Notes: generated by a model not told the origin, from the sequence alone. Numbered from the stretch's first letter, positions 8,795-18,505 are shown. The stretch is DNA of 64,000 nucleotides from Campylobacter ureolyticus ACS-301-V-Sch3b (GCF_000413435.1 NZ_KE340326.1:799216-863215); one strand, 5' to 3'. A program made the numbers and translations.

Positions 8795-10050
8795 AAATTG
8801 TTTTAATTTTATTTTTAGGTATTTTTCCTATTTTTGCAAACACTCTTGAAATTTATAGCGATAAAGCCATACTTACAAAAAATATTAAAGAAAATAGTTT
8901 TATAGTTCCTTTTGAGCTTGATCAAAAAGATCTTAGCATAAACTCTAATTGCAATATAGAAGAGATAAGTTTTGGAAACAAAATAGAAGATGAAATTTCT
9001 TTAAAAAAACAGAGTTTGCAAAATAGGCTAAAAGCACTAAAAGATAGTTATGAAATTATAAAAAACTCAAATTTAAACAATATAAATGATATAAAAAATT
9101 TAAGTGGCATTTTAAATGAAAACCTTACATCTCAAGCTGAAATTTTAAAAGAAATTGATAGTTTGTCTAACGAACCAGCTTTTTATACTAAAAAAGTTAC
9201 AATAAAACAAAGTTGTAAAAACCCAAAAGCAACTATAAGTTATCCATTAGATGATGCCTTATTTAAAACTTTAAATAGTGTAAATTTTAAAGATGGTAAA
9301 ATTTCCATAAAACAAAGTTTAATAATTTCAAATTTAAAAGAAAACCTAGATGATGTTTTTATAAAAATCTATCCATACAGCGTAAAATCAAGCAAAACTC
9401 CTGGAAAATTTACACCTACTTTTATATATAACGAGGAAAAAACAAAAGTCTTCGATGCGCCAGCTACGATGAGTATAGCTAAAAATGACTCTTTAAAAGC
9501 TTCAAATTTAGAAGTTAGCCAAAATCAAAATAAAATTAATTTTTTTGAAATTTCAAAACAGCACTTAAAAGCACTAAAAGAAAATATTATTATTTTAAAT
9601 AGCCAAGTATTGGATGCAAATTTAACAAACTATATTGATGCATATAGTGGCTCAAAAGCTTATATTGCTGCTAGTTTTAGTCCTAAAAATGATATAAATG
9701 AGGCTTTGACTCAGTTTTTTTTAAATGATGTTTTTGTGCAAAATTCCTATGAAAGTAAGATATCAAAAAACAAAATTTCAACTTACTTTTTTGGACTTAA
9801 TAATTTGATAGAGGTCTCAAAAATAGATCTAAATAACAATGAAGCAAAATTTAATATAAAAAATAGCTCATCAATAGATCAAAATATAACTTTTGTAACA
9901 AAAATTCCAGTAAATGTAGAGGTTGAAATTTTGGGCGATCTAAATGCAAGTGCTGACTCAAACGGTAAAATAGAAAAAAATTTTATACTTAAAAATAGCG
10001 AAGAGAAGGTTATAAATTTTGGCTATAAAGAGCTCAAAACTTCTAAATAA
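8791..10050 (+). CDS. Exported DUF4139-like protein
   Basis: 419 residues with a clear signal peptide (MKIVLILFLGIFPIFA, cleaved before Asn17). Residues ~65-125 are helical/coiled-coil-like, followed by a predominantly beta C-terminal part ending in alternating polar and hydrophobic strands. The layout (exported, short beta N-domain, coiled coil, beta-sandwich C-domain) matches the DUF4140/DUF4139 'mucoidy inhibitor'-like family. The function is not established. It overlaps the preceding small gene by ATGA and the convergent gene on the minus strand by 8 bases. Confidence 0.65.
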   Translation: MKIVLILFLGIFPIFANTLEIYSDKAILTKNIKENSFIVPFELDQKDLSINSNCNIEEISFGNKIEDEISLKKQSLQNRLKALKDSYEIIKNSNLNNINDIKNLSGILNENLTSQAEILKEIDSLSNEPAFYTKKVTIKQSCKNPKATISYPLDDALFKTLNSVNFKDGKISIKQSLIISNLKENLDDVFIKIYPYSVKSSKTPGKFTPTFIYNEEKTKVFDAPATMSIAKNDSLKASNLEVSQNQNKINFFEISKQHLKALKENIIILNSQVLDANLTNYIDAYSGSKAYIAASFSPKNDINEALTQFFLNDVFVQNSYESKISKNKISTYFFGLNNLIEVSKIDLNNNEAKFNIKNSSSIDQNITFVTKIPVNVEVEILGDLNASADSNGKIEKNFILKNSEEKVINFGYKELKTSK

Positions 10051-10426
10051 TATAATTTATAATATTTTTGTAAATTACAGCATCGACTCTTAAGTTTATA
10101 GCATTTAGCAGGTCTTTTTCATAATTTTCAATAATTACGGCTATTTTGCTATCAAAAAGATAAAACTCAGCTAATTTTACAACTTCTTTTGCTATTGAAA
10201 TATTATTTTTTTCTATAATTATAAATTTAGCATTTAATGCATTTGCCAAAATAGCTTCATTTAGATTTCTAACAATGACACTAAAAGTTTTACCACTATT
10301 TCTAGCATTTTTTATAAAATTTTCATTATATTCAAAAATTAAATTATCAAAATTTAAGATATTTTCAACTGTTTGAATTAAATTAAAATTCTCATATTCT
10401 ATTAGTTTATGCCCTATTATTTGCAT
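10043..10426 (-). CDS. Hypothetical 127-residue protein
   Basis: Soluble alpha/beta-looking protein with alternating hydrophobic strands and helices (FIIIEKNNISIAKEVVKLAEF, IAVIIENYEK), no Cys motif and no signal peptide. It is the last gene of a minus-strand run ribA-rsmG-small membrane protein-this gene, separated by only three bases from its upstream neighbour, so it is probably co-transcribed. Its 3' end overlaps the exported DUF4139-like gene by 8 bases. I do not recognise the family. Confidence 0.65.
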   Translation of the reverse strand: MQIIGHKLIEYENFNLIQTVENILNFDNLIFEYNENFIKNARNSGKTFSVIVRNLNEAILANALNAKFIIIEKNNISIAKEVVKLAEFYLFDSKIAVIIENYEKDLLNAINLRVDAVIYKNIINYII

Positions 10427-10429
10427 ATT

Positions 10430-10630
10430 TTATTCCTTGTTTATGCACTCTTTGCAGATATAATCTCCATTTTTTATAACACTTTCTTTTATGTCGATAA
10501 AAGTGCCACATTTTTTACATTCTACAAAATTTTGTATTTTTTTATCACTGTTTTTTGGTCTTTGAAATCTTGGTAATATAAAAAAATAAACTATTGCTAT
10601 GATAATTCCAAGCATTAATAATTTAGCCAT
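10430..10630 (-). CDS. Small membrane protein with zinc ribbon (PP0621-type)
   Basis: 66 residues. One N-terminal membrane segment (LMLGIIIAIVYFFILPRF, residues 4-21) is followed by a cytoplasmic zinc-ribbon: CKKC near residue 38 and CKEC near 60, spaced like PP0621 proteins. The role is unknown. The start overlaps the rsmG stop by 8 bases, so it is the third gene of the ribA-rsmG operon. Confidence 0.75.
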   Translation of the reverse strand: MAKLLMLGIIIAIVYFFILPRFQRPKNSDKKIQNFVECKKCGTFIDIKESVIKNGDYICKECINKE

Positions 10631-11189
10631 TTTTCTCTCCTTTAAAAGTTAGAAATACTCTATTTTGATATCTGTTAAGTTTATAATCTTTTAAATTTTT
10701 TATCTCATTTTCTGCATTTGAGCCTTTGTATAGCAAAAACAAAGTTTCTTTGTTATAAAAACCTTTGCAAATTTCTAAAAGCAAATCAGCTCTCATTAAA
10801 GCTCTTGATGTTATTAAATCAGCCTCAAATTTAGCCTCATCTTCTATTTTTTTCGAGTGTATTATAACATTTTCAAGTCCTAAATTTATTTTTGCATATG
10901 TTAAAAAAGATGATTTTTTAATATTTGGTTCAAATAAATGCCATTTACAATCTTTTAAAACAAGAGCTAAAAAAATAGCAGGAAATCCAGCACCGCTTCC
11001 AACATCAATTGCTATTTTTGGTGAGTTTGTTATAAATTTAAGCCCATTTAGGCTATCTTGCATTACAAAATCTAAATTTTCATACTTTGTAAGGCTATGG
11101 ATTTTATTAAATTTAGATAGAATTTCACCAAATTTTTTAGTTTTTTGCTTAAAATCTGGACTATGAATAATTTCATCAAAATCATTCAT
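10623..11189 (-). CDS. rsmG: 16S rRNA (guanine527-N7)-methyltransferase
   Basis: SAM-dependent methylation of G527 in the 530 loop of 16S rRNA; loss is known to give low-level streptomycin resistance in other bacteria. The SAM-binding glycine motif is IDVGSGAGFPAIFLAL near residues 61-76, then LFEPNIKKSSFL near 90 and the SRALM segment near 130. 188 residues, family length. It overlaps ribA upstream by four bases and the small zinc-ribbon protein downstream by eight. Confidence 0.93.
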   Translation of the reverse strand: MNDFDEIIHSPDFKQKTKKFGEILSKFNKIHSLTKYENLDFVMQDSLNGLKFITNSPKIAIDVGSGAGFPAIFLALVLKDCKWHLFEPNIKKSSFLTYAKINLGLENVIIHSKKIEDEAKFEADLITSRALMRADLLLEICKGFYNKETLFLLYKGSNAENEIKNLKDYKLNRYQNRVFLTFKGEKNG

Positions 11190-11749
11190 AAAAGATGCCC
11201 CATTTGATTTTTTTTAACTTTTAAATATCCCTCATTATAGCTATTTGGTTTAATTATTAGAGGAATTCTTTTTTCTACTTTTATAAAATGAAGTCCTTTT
11301 AATTTATCTGGATTATTCGTTAACATATTTATTTTATCTATTTTGTAGTATTTTAGGATAAAATCCACAATCTCATAAGTTCTTTCATCTGCTCTAAAGC
11401 CAAGTTGATGATTTGCCTCAACTGTATCAAGGCCTTTATCTTGCAAGGCATAGGCATTTATTTTGTTAAAAAGACCTATATTTCGTCCTTCTTGTCTTAA
11501 GTAAATTACCATTCCGCCATTTTTTGAGATGTATTCTAAACTTTTTTGAAGTTGTTCTCCACAATCACATTTAAGACTTCCAAGAGCATCTCCTGTTAAA
11601 CACTCTGAGTGTATTCTTACATTTACAATTTCGTTTAATGGCTCTTTTAAAATAACTAAATGTTCTTTTTCGTTTTCTTTAAAAGTTTGCACTTTGAACT
11701 CGCCAAATTTAGTTGGTAAATTTGCTAAATTTGAGATTTTTATATCCAT
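11186..11749 (-). CDS. ribA: GTP cyclohydrolase II
   Basis: First step of riboflavin synthesis: opens GTP with loss of formate and pyrophosphate. 187 residues. The zinc-binding cysteines are in CLTGDALGSLKCDCGEQL (about residues 50-67). The catalytic YLRQEGRNIGL stretch lies near 83-93 and TNNPDKL near 144. It is a stand-alone domain, not fused to RibB. First gene of the minus-strand operon; the divergent 164-base gap to hemB must hold both promoters. Confidence 0.95.
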   Translation of the reverse strand: MDIKISNLANLPTKFGEFKVQTFKENEKEHLVILKEPLNEIVNVRIHSECLTGDALGSLKCDCGEQLQKSLEYISKNGGMVIYLRQEGRNIGLFNKINAYALQDKGLDTVEANHQLGFRADERTYEIVDFILKYYKIDKINMLTNNPDKLKGLHFIKVEKRIPLIIKPNSYNEGYLKVKKNQMGHLL

Positions 11750-11849
11750 TTTTATCCAATCATTTGAAATTTAAGCTTGCATTATATCTAAATTTGACAG
11801 GTCTTTTATAATGAAATTAAAATATTAAAATTAAATTTTTAATAGATTA

Positions 11850-11913
11850 TTTACTAGCTATATGATAAAATATAAACTTATTTTGATATTTGATAGATAT
11901 AAAAGGATTATAG
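11850..11913 (+). promoter_or_regulatory. Probable hemB promoter and ribosome binding site
   Basis: In the divergent ribA-hemB gap, TATGATAAAAT at 11861-11871 resembles a Campylobacter -10 (no -35 box needed, T/A-rich upstream). AAAAGGAT at 11899-11906 is the ribosome binding site of hemB. No operator dyad is obvious. Confidence 0.45.
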
Positions 11914-12879
11914 ATGTTTAGAAGATTTAGAAGATTAAGAAGAAATGTAGCAATTAGAGATTTGGTAAGAGAGACACGTTTGAGTGTTGATGATTTGATT
12001 TATCCACTTTTTGTCGTTCCAGGAAGTGGAGTAAAAAAAGAAACTTCCTCTATGCCAGGCGTTTTTCAAATGAGTATTGACGAGCTTTTAAAAGAGTGCG
12101 AAGAAGTTGTAAATTTAGGTATAAAATCTATTTTATTGTTTGGAATTCCTGATGTAAAAGATAGTGTTGGAAGTGATGCATTAAGCGATGATGGAATTAT
12201 TGCAAGAACTTTAAGAGCTATAAAAGAAAAGTTTCCAAATTTATATGTTATAACTGATCTTTGCTTTTGTGAGTATACTGATCACGGGCATTGTGGAATT
12301 TTGTGTGGAGACACAGTAGATAATGACGCAACACTTGAAATTTCAGTTAAGCAAGCTTTAATCCATGCTAAAAACGGCGCTGATATGATAGCTCCAAGTG
12401 GTATGATGGATGGTATTATTGAGGCATTAAGAAATGGCCTTGATGAGAATGGCTATGAGAGCTTGCCTATTATGGCGTATTCAACCAAATTTGCAAGTGC
12501 TTATTATGGACCGTTTAGAGATGTAGCAGAAAGTAGCCCTAGTTTTGGAGATAGAAAAACTTATCAAATGGATCCAGCAAATAGGCTTGAGGCTATAAAC
12601 GAAAGCTTGGAGGATGAAGAAGAGGGAGCTGATATTTTGATGGTAAAACCAGCACTAGCATATTTAGATATAATAAGAGATTTAAAAGATAGAACATTGC
12701 TTCCAGTTTGCGCTTATAATGTAAGTGGTGAATATGCCTTATTAAAAGCTGGAGAAAAAGCAGGGGTGATTGATTATAAAAAAGTAATGCTTGAAACGAT
12801 GATTTCTATAAAAAGAGCAGGGGCTGATTTAATTATAACTTATCACGCTAAAGAGCTAGCTAAAATTTTAAATAAATAG
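11914..12879 (+). CDS. hemB: Delta-aminolevulinic acid dehydratase (porphobilinogen synthase)
   Basis: Condenses two 5-aminolevulinates to porphobilinogen in heme synthesis. 321 residues. The metal-binding cysteine cluster [14 protein letters not shown] is near residues 115-128. The two active-site lysines sit in [16 protein letters not shown] near 190 and [12 protein letters not shown] near 243. The Cys cluster indicates a zinc-dependent enzyme. First gene of a plus-strand run hemB-argF-DUF2603-hemN-Fe-S oxidoreductase; hemN is the second heme gene in it. Confidence 0.96.
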   Translation: MFRRFRRLRRNVAIRDLVRETRLSVDDLIYPLFVVPGSGVKKETSSMPGVFQMSIDELLKECEEVVNLGIKSILLFGIPDVKDSVGSDALSDDGIIARTLRAIKEKFPNLYVITDLCFCEYTDHGHCGILCGDTVDNDATLEISVKQALIHAKNGADMIAPSGMMDGIIEALRNGLDENGYESLPIMAYSTKFASAYYGPFRDVAESSPSFGDRKTYQMDPANRLEAINESLEDEEEGADILMVKPALAYLDIIRDLKDRTLLPVCAYNVSGEYALLKAGEKAGVIDYKKVMLETMISIKRAGADLIITYHAKELAKILNK

Positions 12880-12887
12880 AAGATGTT

Positions 12888-13811
12888 ATGAAAGATTTTT
12901 TAACGCTAAATGATTTTAGCAAAGAGCAAATTTTAGAAATTTTAGAAATTGCAAAAAATATAAAAAATGAAGTAAAAAAAGGTATTTTCACGCCTTATTT
13001 AAAAAACCAAACTCTAGCAATGGTTTTTGAAAAAAACTCAACCAGAACAAGGATAAGCTTTGAAGTTGGAATGTATCAACTTGGTGGACATGCACTTTTT
13101 TTAGATAGTAAAACGACTCAGTTAGGACGAGGTGAGCCGATAAAAGATACAGCAAGAGTAATATCATCTATGTGTAATATGGCTATGCTTAGAGTATATA
13201 AACATGCTGATTTAAAAGAATTTGCTAAATTTGCCAAAATTCCAGTTATTAATGGACTAAGTGATCTTTTTCATCCAGTTCAATTAATGGCTGATTATCT
13301 AACTATGATAGAACTTAATGCTGGTAAAAACATAGCATATATTGGAGATAGTAATAATATGTGCAACTCGTGGCTAAACTTAGCAAGCATTATGGGTTTA
13401 AATTTAAGCGTTGCAATTCCAAAAAATTATAAAATAAATGATGAAGTTTTAAAAATAGCAATGAACAATGCAAAAATAAGTGGTGCAAAAATAATAGTAA
13501 CAAATGATCCAAAAATTGCAATAAAAGATGTAGATGTTGTAGCTACTGATACTTGGTTTTCAATGGGTGATGAAGTTAGCAAGGATCAAAAAGTAAGAGA
13601 TTTTAAAGGTTTTTTAATAGATGAAGATTTGATGAGTTTAGCTAAAAAAGATGCGATTTTACTTCATTGCTTGCCAGCTTATAGAGGATATGAGATAAGC
13701 GATAAGGTCTTTGAAAAACATAGTAAAGAGATTTTTTTGGAAGCTGAGAACAGGCTTCATGTACAAAAAGGTATTATGGTTTGGCTTAATAAGGCGTGTA
13801 AAAACTCATAA
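12888..13811 (+). CDS. argF: Ornithine carbamoyltransferase
   Basis: Makes citrulline from ornithine and carbamoyl phosphate in arginine synthesis. 307 residues. The carbamoyl-phosphate loop STRTR is at about residues 50-54, the HPVQ motif near 129 and the ornithine-binding HCLPA near 260. It begins 8 bases after hemB. argJ, another arginine gene, is in the window at 45.5 kb. The catabolic form cannot be excluded from sequence alone, but there is no arginine deiminase operon context. Confidence 0.95.
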   Translation: MKDFLTLNDFSKEQILEILEIAKNIKNEVKKGIFTPYLKNQTLAMVFEKNSTRTRISFEVGMYQLGGHALFLDSKTTQLGRGEPIKDTARVISSMCNMAMLRVYKHADLKEFAKFAKIPVINGLSDLFHPVQLMADYLTMIELNAGKNIAYIGDSNNMCNSWLNLASIMGLNLSVAIPKNYKINDEVLKIAMNNAKISGAKIIVTNDPKIAIKDVDVVATDTWFSMGDEVSKDQKVRDFKGFLIDEDLMSLAKKDAILLHCLPAYRGYEISDKVFEKHSKEIFLEAENRLHVQKGIMVWLNKACKNS

Positions 13812-13820
13812 GAGGTGAAA

Positions 13821-14279
13821 ATGGATAAAGAAATAGAAAAAATAGAGCAAGATTTTGGAAAAGATCAAACAATTTTTGAAATTTTAAACACCGAAAATAG
13901 CGATAAAAAGACTATTATGCTAAAAAAAGGCTCATGGAAAAATAGATATCCATGGTTTGGTATAGATGAAGAAAAAAATATTTATTCAGTTTTATCGCTC
14001 AAAAGTCTAACATCACTTATAAACAGCTACAAAAATGTTGCAAGGGAGAATTTTGATTTAAAGCTTGAAAAAAGCATAGCAAGGACTTTGCCGATTGATT
14101 TTGGAGACGTTTGGAGTGTTTGTATGGAAGAAATTAAAAAACTTGCTTTATTAGAACCTGAACTTCAGGTTTCAAATTTAGATCTTGATAAAATAGTTGA
14201 TAATGTAAAGCTTAAATATCCAAATTTATTTGTTGATATTGATAATATGATAAGGGGAAATGTTGAAAACTTTAAATAA
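13821..14279 (+). CDS. DUF2603/UPF0763 family protein
   Basis: 152 residues, soluble, no signal peptide. The conserved-looking core is SWKNRYPWFGIDEEKNIYSV near residues 35-54 and ARTLPIDFGDVWSVCMEEIK near 90-109. It matches the UPF0763/DUF2603 proteins found at this position (argF-X-hemN) in C. jejuni, recalled from memory. ATG 13821 is chosen because AGAGG (13811-13815) is correctly spaced; an in-frame GTG lies at 13815 within that site. Its 3' end overlaps hemN by 20 bases. Function unknown. Confidence 0.8.
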   Translation: MDKEIEKIEQDFGKDQTIFEILNTENSDKKTIMLKKGSWKNRYPWFGIDEEKNIYSVLSLKSLTSLINSYKNVARENFDLKLEKSIARTLPIDFGDVWSVCMEEIKKLALLEPELQVSNLDLDKIVDNVKLKYPNLFVDIDNMIRGNVENFK

Positions 14280-15633
14280 AATTGATTTTGATGCGTATGC
14301 AAAATATTCAAAACCAGGACCAAGATACACAAGCTATCCAACTGCTTTGGAATTTAGTGAAAAATTTACCTATGATGAGTATTTAAACGAGTTAAAAAAG
14401 CAAGATAGAAATAGACCACTTTCTTTGTATTTTCATCTTCCATTTTGTCGTTCTGCCTGTTATTTTTGTGGATGCAATGTAATTTATACAAGTAAAAAAG
14501 ACAAAATGACAAGATATCTTGATTATGTTGAAAAAGAGCTTTTACTTTTAAGTAAAGTTGTAGATACTTCAAGAGTTGTAGCTCAAATGCACTTTGGTGG
14601 TGGAACACCTACATTTTATGATGCACAAAGCCTTGATAGATTAATAATATCTATAAAAAAATATTTTAAAAATTTTAGCGATGATGCAGAGATTAGCTGC
14701 GAGATTGATCCTAGATTTTTAACAGAAGAACAAAGTGATGTTTTGATAAAACATGGCTTTAATAGGATAAGTTTTGGAGTTCAAGATTTTAATGAAAAAG
14801 TTCAAAAAGAAATTCACAGAATCCAGTCTTTTGAACTAACTAAAAATGCCATTGATATGGTTAGAAAAAAAGGAATAACTTCGGTTAATATTGATCTAAT
14901 TTATGGACTTCCTTATCAAAATTTAGAAACCTTTAAAGAAACTCTAAGATTATCACTTGAGTTAAATCCTGATAGATATGCAATTTTTAATTATGCACAT
15001 GTTCCATGGATTAAAAAATCTATGAGAAAATTTGATGAAACAACTCTTCCTCATCCTAGTGTTAAGCTTGAAATTTTAAAATTTACACACGATTATTTAA
15101 CATCAAATGGCTATAAAATGATTGGCATGGATCACTACGCAAAGCCAGAAGATGAGCTTTTTAAAGCCTTAGAAGATGGTAGTTTGCATAGAAATTTTCA
15201 AGGATATACAACCAAAGGCGGTGCGGATTTAATAGGCATAGGACTTACAAGCATTGGCGAGGGCGTTAGGCACTATGGACAAAACTCTAAAGATTTAAAA
15301 GAGTATGAAGAAGCAATTGATAATGGAAAACTACCATATTGTAAAGGAGTTTTACTAAATGAAGAAGATATTTTAAGGAAAGAAGTTATAATGAGTTTAA
15401 TGAGTAATTTCTACCTTGATATCAAAAAAATTGAAACTAAATTTAGTATAAATTTTAAAGAGCACTTTAAAGAAAGTTTAGAAGAGTTAAAAGAATTAAG
15501 CGAATTTGTTGAGGTTAGCGATGAGGCTATAAAAGTAAATCCAACAGGCACTTTACTTATAAGAAATATCGCAATGTGCTTTGATGAATATATGAAAAAT
15601 ATAGCAAATAAGAGGTTTTCAAAAACAGTATGA
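14260..15633 (+). CDS. hemN: Oxygen-independent coproporphyrinogen III oxidase
   Basis: Radical SAM enzyme forming protoporphyrinogen IX from coproporphyrinogen III without oxygen. 457 residues, true HemN length. The cluster motif is CRSACYFCGC near residues 63-72 (CX3CX2CXC, which distinguishes HemN from HemW). The start PGPRYTSYPTALEF is also diagnostic of HemN. HFGGGTPTF lies near 110 and IDLIYGLPYQ near 212. AGGGG at 14253-14257 lies close before the ATG, with overlap of the upstream gene, indicating coupling. Overlaps the next gene by ATGA. Confidence 0.95.
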   Translation: MLKTLNKIDFDAYAKYSKPGPRYTSYPTALEFSEKFTYDEYLNELKKQDRNRPLSLYFHLPFCRSACYFCGCNVIYTSKKDKMTRYLDYVEKELLLLSKVVDTSRVVAQMHFGGGTPTFYDAQSLDRLIISIKKYFKNFSDDAEISCEIDPRFLTEEQSDVLIKHGFNRISFGVQDFNEKVQKEIHRIQSFELTKNAIDMVRKKGITSVNIDLIYGLPYQNLETFKETLRLSLELNPDRYAIFNYAHVPWIKKSMRKFDETTLPHPSVKLEILKFTHDYLTSNGYKMIGMDHYAKPEDELFKALEDGSLHRNFQGYTTKGGADLIGIGLTSIGEGVRHYGQNSKDLKEYEEAIDNGKLPYCKGVLLNEEDILRKEVIMSLMSNFYLDIKKIETKFSINFKEHFKESLEELKELSEFVEVSDEAIKVNPTGTLLIRNIAMCFDEYMKNIANKRFSKTV

Positions 15634-16892
15634 TAAAAGAAATTTCAAATGAATGTATAAAGTGTGGTAAATGTATACAAGTTTGTACGATTTATAATAT
15701 AAACCGCGATGAAACAACATCTCCAAGAGGATTTTTGGATCTTTTAGGAGCTTATAAGGATGGGAATTTAGCTCTTGATAAAAATTTAAAAACTATATTT
15801 GAGAGTTGTTTTTTGTGCACAAATTGTGTTGATGCATGTCCAAAAAGCATAAAAACAGATGCTGCGATTGAAAACGTGAGAGTTGATATCGCTAAAAAGT
15901 ATGGTATTGCGTGGTATAAAAAGATGGCTTTTTGGTTTTTAAGTCATAGAAAAGTTTTAGATATTTGTGCAAGAATGGGATATGTTTTTCAAAGCTGTGG
16001 CTTTAAAATAAAAAAAGAAAATTTTTCAAATTCTATGAAGCCACGATTTAAAATGCCTCTTGTAAAAAAAGAAAGATTGCTTCCAACTGCATCTAAAAAA
16101 AGCTTTTTAAACTCACATGAAGAGTTTATAGATAATGGCGGAGAAAAAACAATTGGACTTTTTATCGGCTGTATGGGAAATTATGCTTATACAAATATTG
16201 GAGAAAGTATTTTAAAAATTTGCCAAAGTCTAAAAATAAATTTAGATTTAATGAAAAAGCAAGTTTGTTGTGGTGCGGCCATGTATTTTACTGGAGATAA
16301 TAAAACTACAAAAAAACTTGCTAAGAAAAACATAGTTTATTTTGAAGAAATGCTTAAAAAAGTTGATGCCATTATAATACCTGAAGCCACCTGTTCTGGT
16401 ATGATAAAGGTTGATTACGCTCATTTGTTTTATGATGAGCCAAGCTGGCAAGAAAGAGCTATAAAATTGCAAGATAAGATATTTTTAGCAAGTGAGTATT
16501 TTTACAAACACACAAATTTAAAAGAAATTTTAGCAAAAAAAGAAAAACTAAATTTAAAAATTACCTATCACGATCCATGCCATGCTAAAAAAATGCAAGG
16601 TGTTTTCAAAGAACCACGTGAACTTTTATCTAATAATTTTACTCTTTTAGAGATGGAAAATCCTGATATGTGCTGTGGATTTGGTGGGGTTACAATGCAG
16701 ACAAATAATTATCACTTAAGTAAAACTGCAGGCCTTAAAAAAGCCCCGATGATACAAAAAACAAAGGCAGATTTTGTAAGTGCTGAGTGTAGTGCCTGTA
16801 GAATGCAACTAAACAACTCTTTAAATTTAATATCATCAGATATAAGGTGTGTTAATCCAGTTGAATTAATTGCCAAAGCTCTTACTTTTTAA
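15630..16892 (+). CDS. Fe-S oxidoreductase, GlcF/HdrD-like (CCG domain)
   Basis: 420 residues. Two 4Fe-4S ferredoxin motifs lie at the N-terminus: CIKCGKCIQVC (residues 9-19) and CFLCTNCVDACP (about 60-71). Two cysteine-rich CCG domains follow, with QVCCGAAMY near 211 and DPCHAKKMQ/MCCGFGG near 320 and 347. This is the layout of GlcF, LutA and HdrD-type electron-transfer subunits. The cognate dehydrogenase subunit (GlcD-like) is not adjacent. C. jejuni has an equivalent next to hemN. Substrate unknown. Confidence 0.88.
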   Translation: MIKEISNECIKCGKCIQVCTIYNINRDETTSPRGFLDLLGAYKDGNLALDKNLKTIFESCFLCTNCVDACPKSIKTDAAIENVRVDIAKKYGIAWYKKMAFWFLSHRKVLDICARMGYVFQSCGFKIKKENFSNSMKPRFKMPLVKKERLLPTASKKSFLNSHEEFIDNGGEKTIGLFIGCMGNYAYTNIGESILKICQSLKINLDLMKKQVCCGAAMYFTGDNKTTKKLAKKNIVYFEEMLKKVDAIIIPEATCSGMIKVDYAHLFYDEPSWQERAIKLQDKIFLASEYFYKHTNLKEILAKKEKLNLKITYHDPCHAKKMQGVFKEPRELLSNNFTLLEMENPDMCCGFGGVTMQTNNYHLSKTAGLKKAPMIQKTKADFVSAECSACRMQLNNSLNLISSDIRCVNPVELIAKALTF

Positions 16893-16913
16893 TAAATATT
16901 ATCAAAAAGTAAG
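16881..16913 (+). repeat. Perfect 10-bp inverted repeat at the gene end
   Basis: CTTACTTTTT (16881-16890) and AAAAAGTAAG (16904-16913) are perfect complements around a 13-base loop and include the stop codon of the Fe-S gene. There is no U-tract after it, so it is a weak terminator candidate; it could equally be an operator for the following aldehyde dehydrogenase gene. Confidence 0.4.
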
Positions 16914-16935
16914 TAAAGTGTTTAATTAAGTACCT

Positions 16936-16970
16936 TATAATTTCTCCATATTATTTAAAGGAGAAATTAT
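16936..16970 (+). promoter_or_regulatory. Promoter with 11-bp dyad over the -10 box and ribosome binding site of the aldehyde dehydrogenase gene
   Basis: TATAAT at 16936-16941 is a consensus -10. ATAATTTCTCC (16937-16947) is an exact inverted copy of GGAGAAATTAT (16960-16970), which holds the ribosome binding site and the first two bases of the ATG. The loop is 12 bases. If transcription starts about 7 bases after the -10, the left arm is not in the RNA and the dyad would act as a DNA operator. If a promoter lies further upstream, the hairpin would hide the start site. Confidence 0.5.
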
Positions 16971-18429
16971 GGTAAATTTACAAGAAAAATATAATTTATT
17001 TATTGGTGGTGAGTTTGTAAAATCAAGTGCCAATGAAACACTTGAGGTTTTCAATCCAGCAAATGGTAAAAAACTTGCAGACATTACCGATGCTACAAAA
17101 GAAGATGTTGATTTGGCTGTAAAAGCAGCGAGAAAAGCTTTTGAAAAGTTTAGACGATCGACTGTTAATGAACGCTCAGAAATATTAAACAAAATCGCAG
17201 ACATTATAGATGAAAATAAAGAATTTTTAGCAAAAGTTGAATCTATGGATAACGGAAAGCCAATTAGAGAAACTTTAAATGTTGATATTCCTTATGCTGC
17301 TGATCATTTTAGATATTTTGCTGGTGTTATTTTAGCACAAGAAGGTAGTGCAAATGTTCTAAACGAACAAATTTTAAGTATGGTTTTAAGAGAGCCAATT
17401 GGTGTTGTAGGACAAATTGTTCCTTGGAATTTTCCATTTTTAATGGCAGCATGGAAATTAGCACCAGTTATCGCAGCCGGTGATACAACTGTTTTTAAAC
17501 CGTCAAGCGAAACAAGCTTAAGTGTTTTAGAGCTTATGAGACTTATTAAAGATGTTTTACCAAAAGGTATTGTAAATGTGATTACTGGAAAAGGTAGTAA
17601 ATCAGGTGAGTGGTTAAAAAATCATCCAGATCTTGATAAATTGGCTTTTACAGGTTCAACTGAAGTTGGTAGAGATATCGGAATAGCTGCTGCAAAAAGG
17701 ATAATCCCTTCAACTCTTGAATTAGGTGGAAAAAGTGCAAACATAATATATGCTGATGCAGATATTGAAAAAGCTCTTGATGGCGTTCAAATGGGCATTT
17801 TGTTTAATCAAGGTCAAGTTTGTTGTGCTGGAAGTAGAATTTTTGTTGAAGAAAGTATTTATGATGAGTTTATTGAAAAAGCAGTAGAGAAATTTAAAAA
17901 TATAAAAATGGGTGACCCGCTTGATCCAAATACTCAAATGGGTGCACAAATTAATAAAAAACAAGCCGATAAAATTTTAAGTTATATGGATATTGCTTTA
18001 AGTGAAGGTGCAAAAATTGCAGTTGGTGGTAAAAGATCAGCTGCTGGAGATGCTTTTGTAGAGCCAACTTTGATAGTAAATGCTAGAAATGATATGAGAG
18101 TTGCACAAGAAGAAATTTTTGGACCAGTAGGCGTTGTTATTAAGTTTAAAAACGAAGATGAACTTATAAAAATGGTAAATGACAGTGAGTATGGTTTAGG
18201 CGGCGGCGTCTTTACAAAAGATATTACAAAAGCGTTAAGAACAGCAAGAAATATGGAAACTGGAAGAGTTTGGATAAATTGTTATAATCAAATTCCAGCA
18301 GGTGCACCATTTGGTGGATATAAAAACTCAGGAATTGGTAGAGAAACACATAAAATGATTCTTGAGCATTACACTCAAGCAAAAAATATAATGGTAGATT
18401 TAACAGGAAAAACATCTGGTCTGTATTAA
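16969..18429 (+). CDS. NAD-dependent aldehyde dehydrogenase
   Basis: Oxidises an aldehyde to the carboxylate with NAD(P). 486 residues, family length. VPWNFPFLMAAWKLAP near residue 149 forms the cofactor site, FTGSTEVGR near 227 the Rossmann turn, LELGGKS near 250 carries the general-base Glu and QGQVCCAGSR near 281 the catalytic Cys. Overall it resembles acetaldehyde dehydrogenase II (AcoD/ExaC-like) enzymes, but the substrate is not determined. Monocistronic: preceded by its own promoter with dyad symmetry and followed by a strong terminator. Confidence 0.9.
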   Translation: MVNLQEKYNLFIGGEFVKSSANETLEVFNPANGKKLADITDATKEDVDLAVKAARKAFEKFRRSTVNERSEILNKIADIIDENKEFLAKVESMDNGKPIRETLNVDIPYAADHFRYFAGVILAQEGSANVLNEQILSMVLREPIGVVGQIVPWNFPFLMAAWKLAPVIAAGDTTVFKPSSETSLSVLELMRLIKDVLPKGIVNVITGKGSKSGEWLKNHPDLDKLAFTGSTEVGRDIGIAAAKRIIPSTLELGGKSANIIYADADIEKALDGVQMGILFNQGQVCCAGSRIFVEESIYDEFIEKAVEKFKNIKMGDPLDPNTQMGAQINKKQADKILSYMDIALSEGAKIAVGGKRSAAGDAFVEPTLIVNARNDMRVAQEEIFGPVGVVIKFKNEDELIKMVNDSEYGLGGGVFTKDITKALRTARNMETGRVWINCYNQIPAGAPFGGYKNSGIGRETHKMILEHYTQAKNIMVDLTGKTSGLY

Positions 18430-18443
18430 TAAGTTAATAAAGT

Positions 18444-18483
18444 AACCCCTTTTATAGACAAAGGGGTTTTAAATTATTTTTTT
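18444..18483 (+). terminator. Rho-independent terminator after the aldehyde dehydrogenase
   Basis: AACCCCTTT (18444-18452) pairs perfectly with AAAGGGGTT (18460-18468), with a 7-base loop and a T-rich tail ending in seven T at 18477-18483. Confidence 0.85.
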
Positions 18484-18505
18484 AGTTATATTTTTATAAA
18501 TTTCC

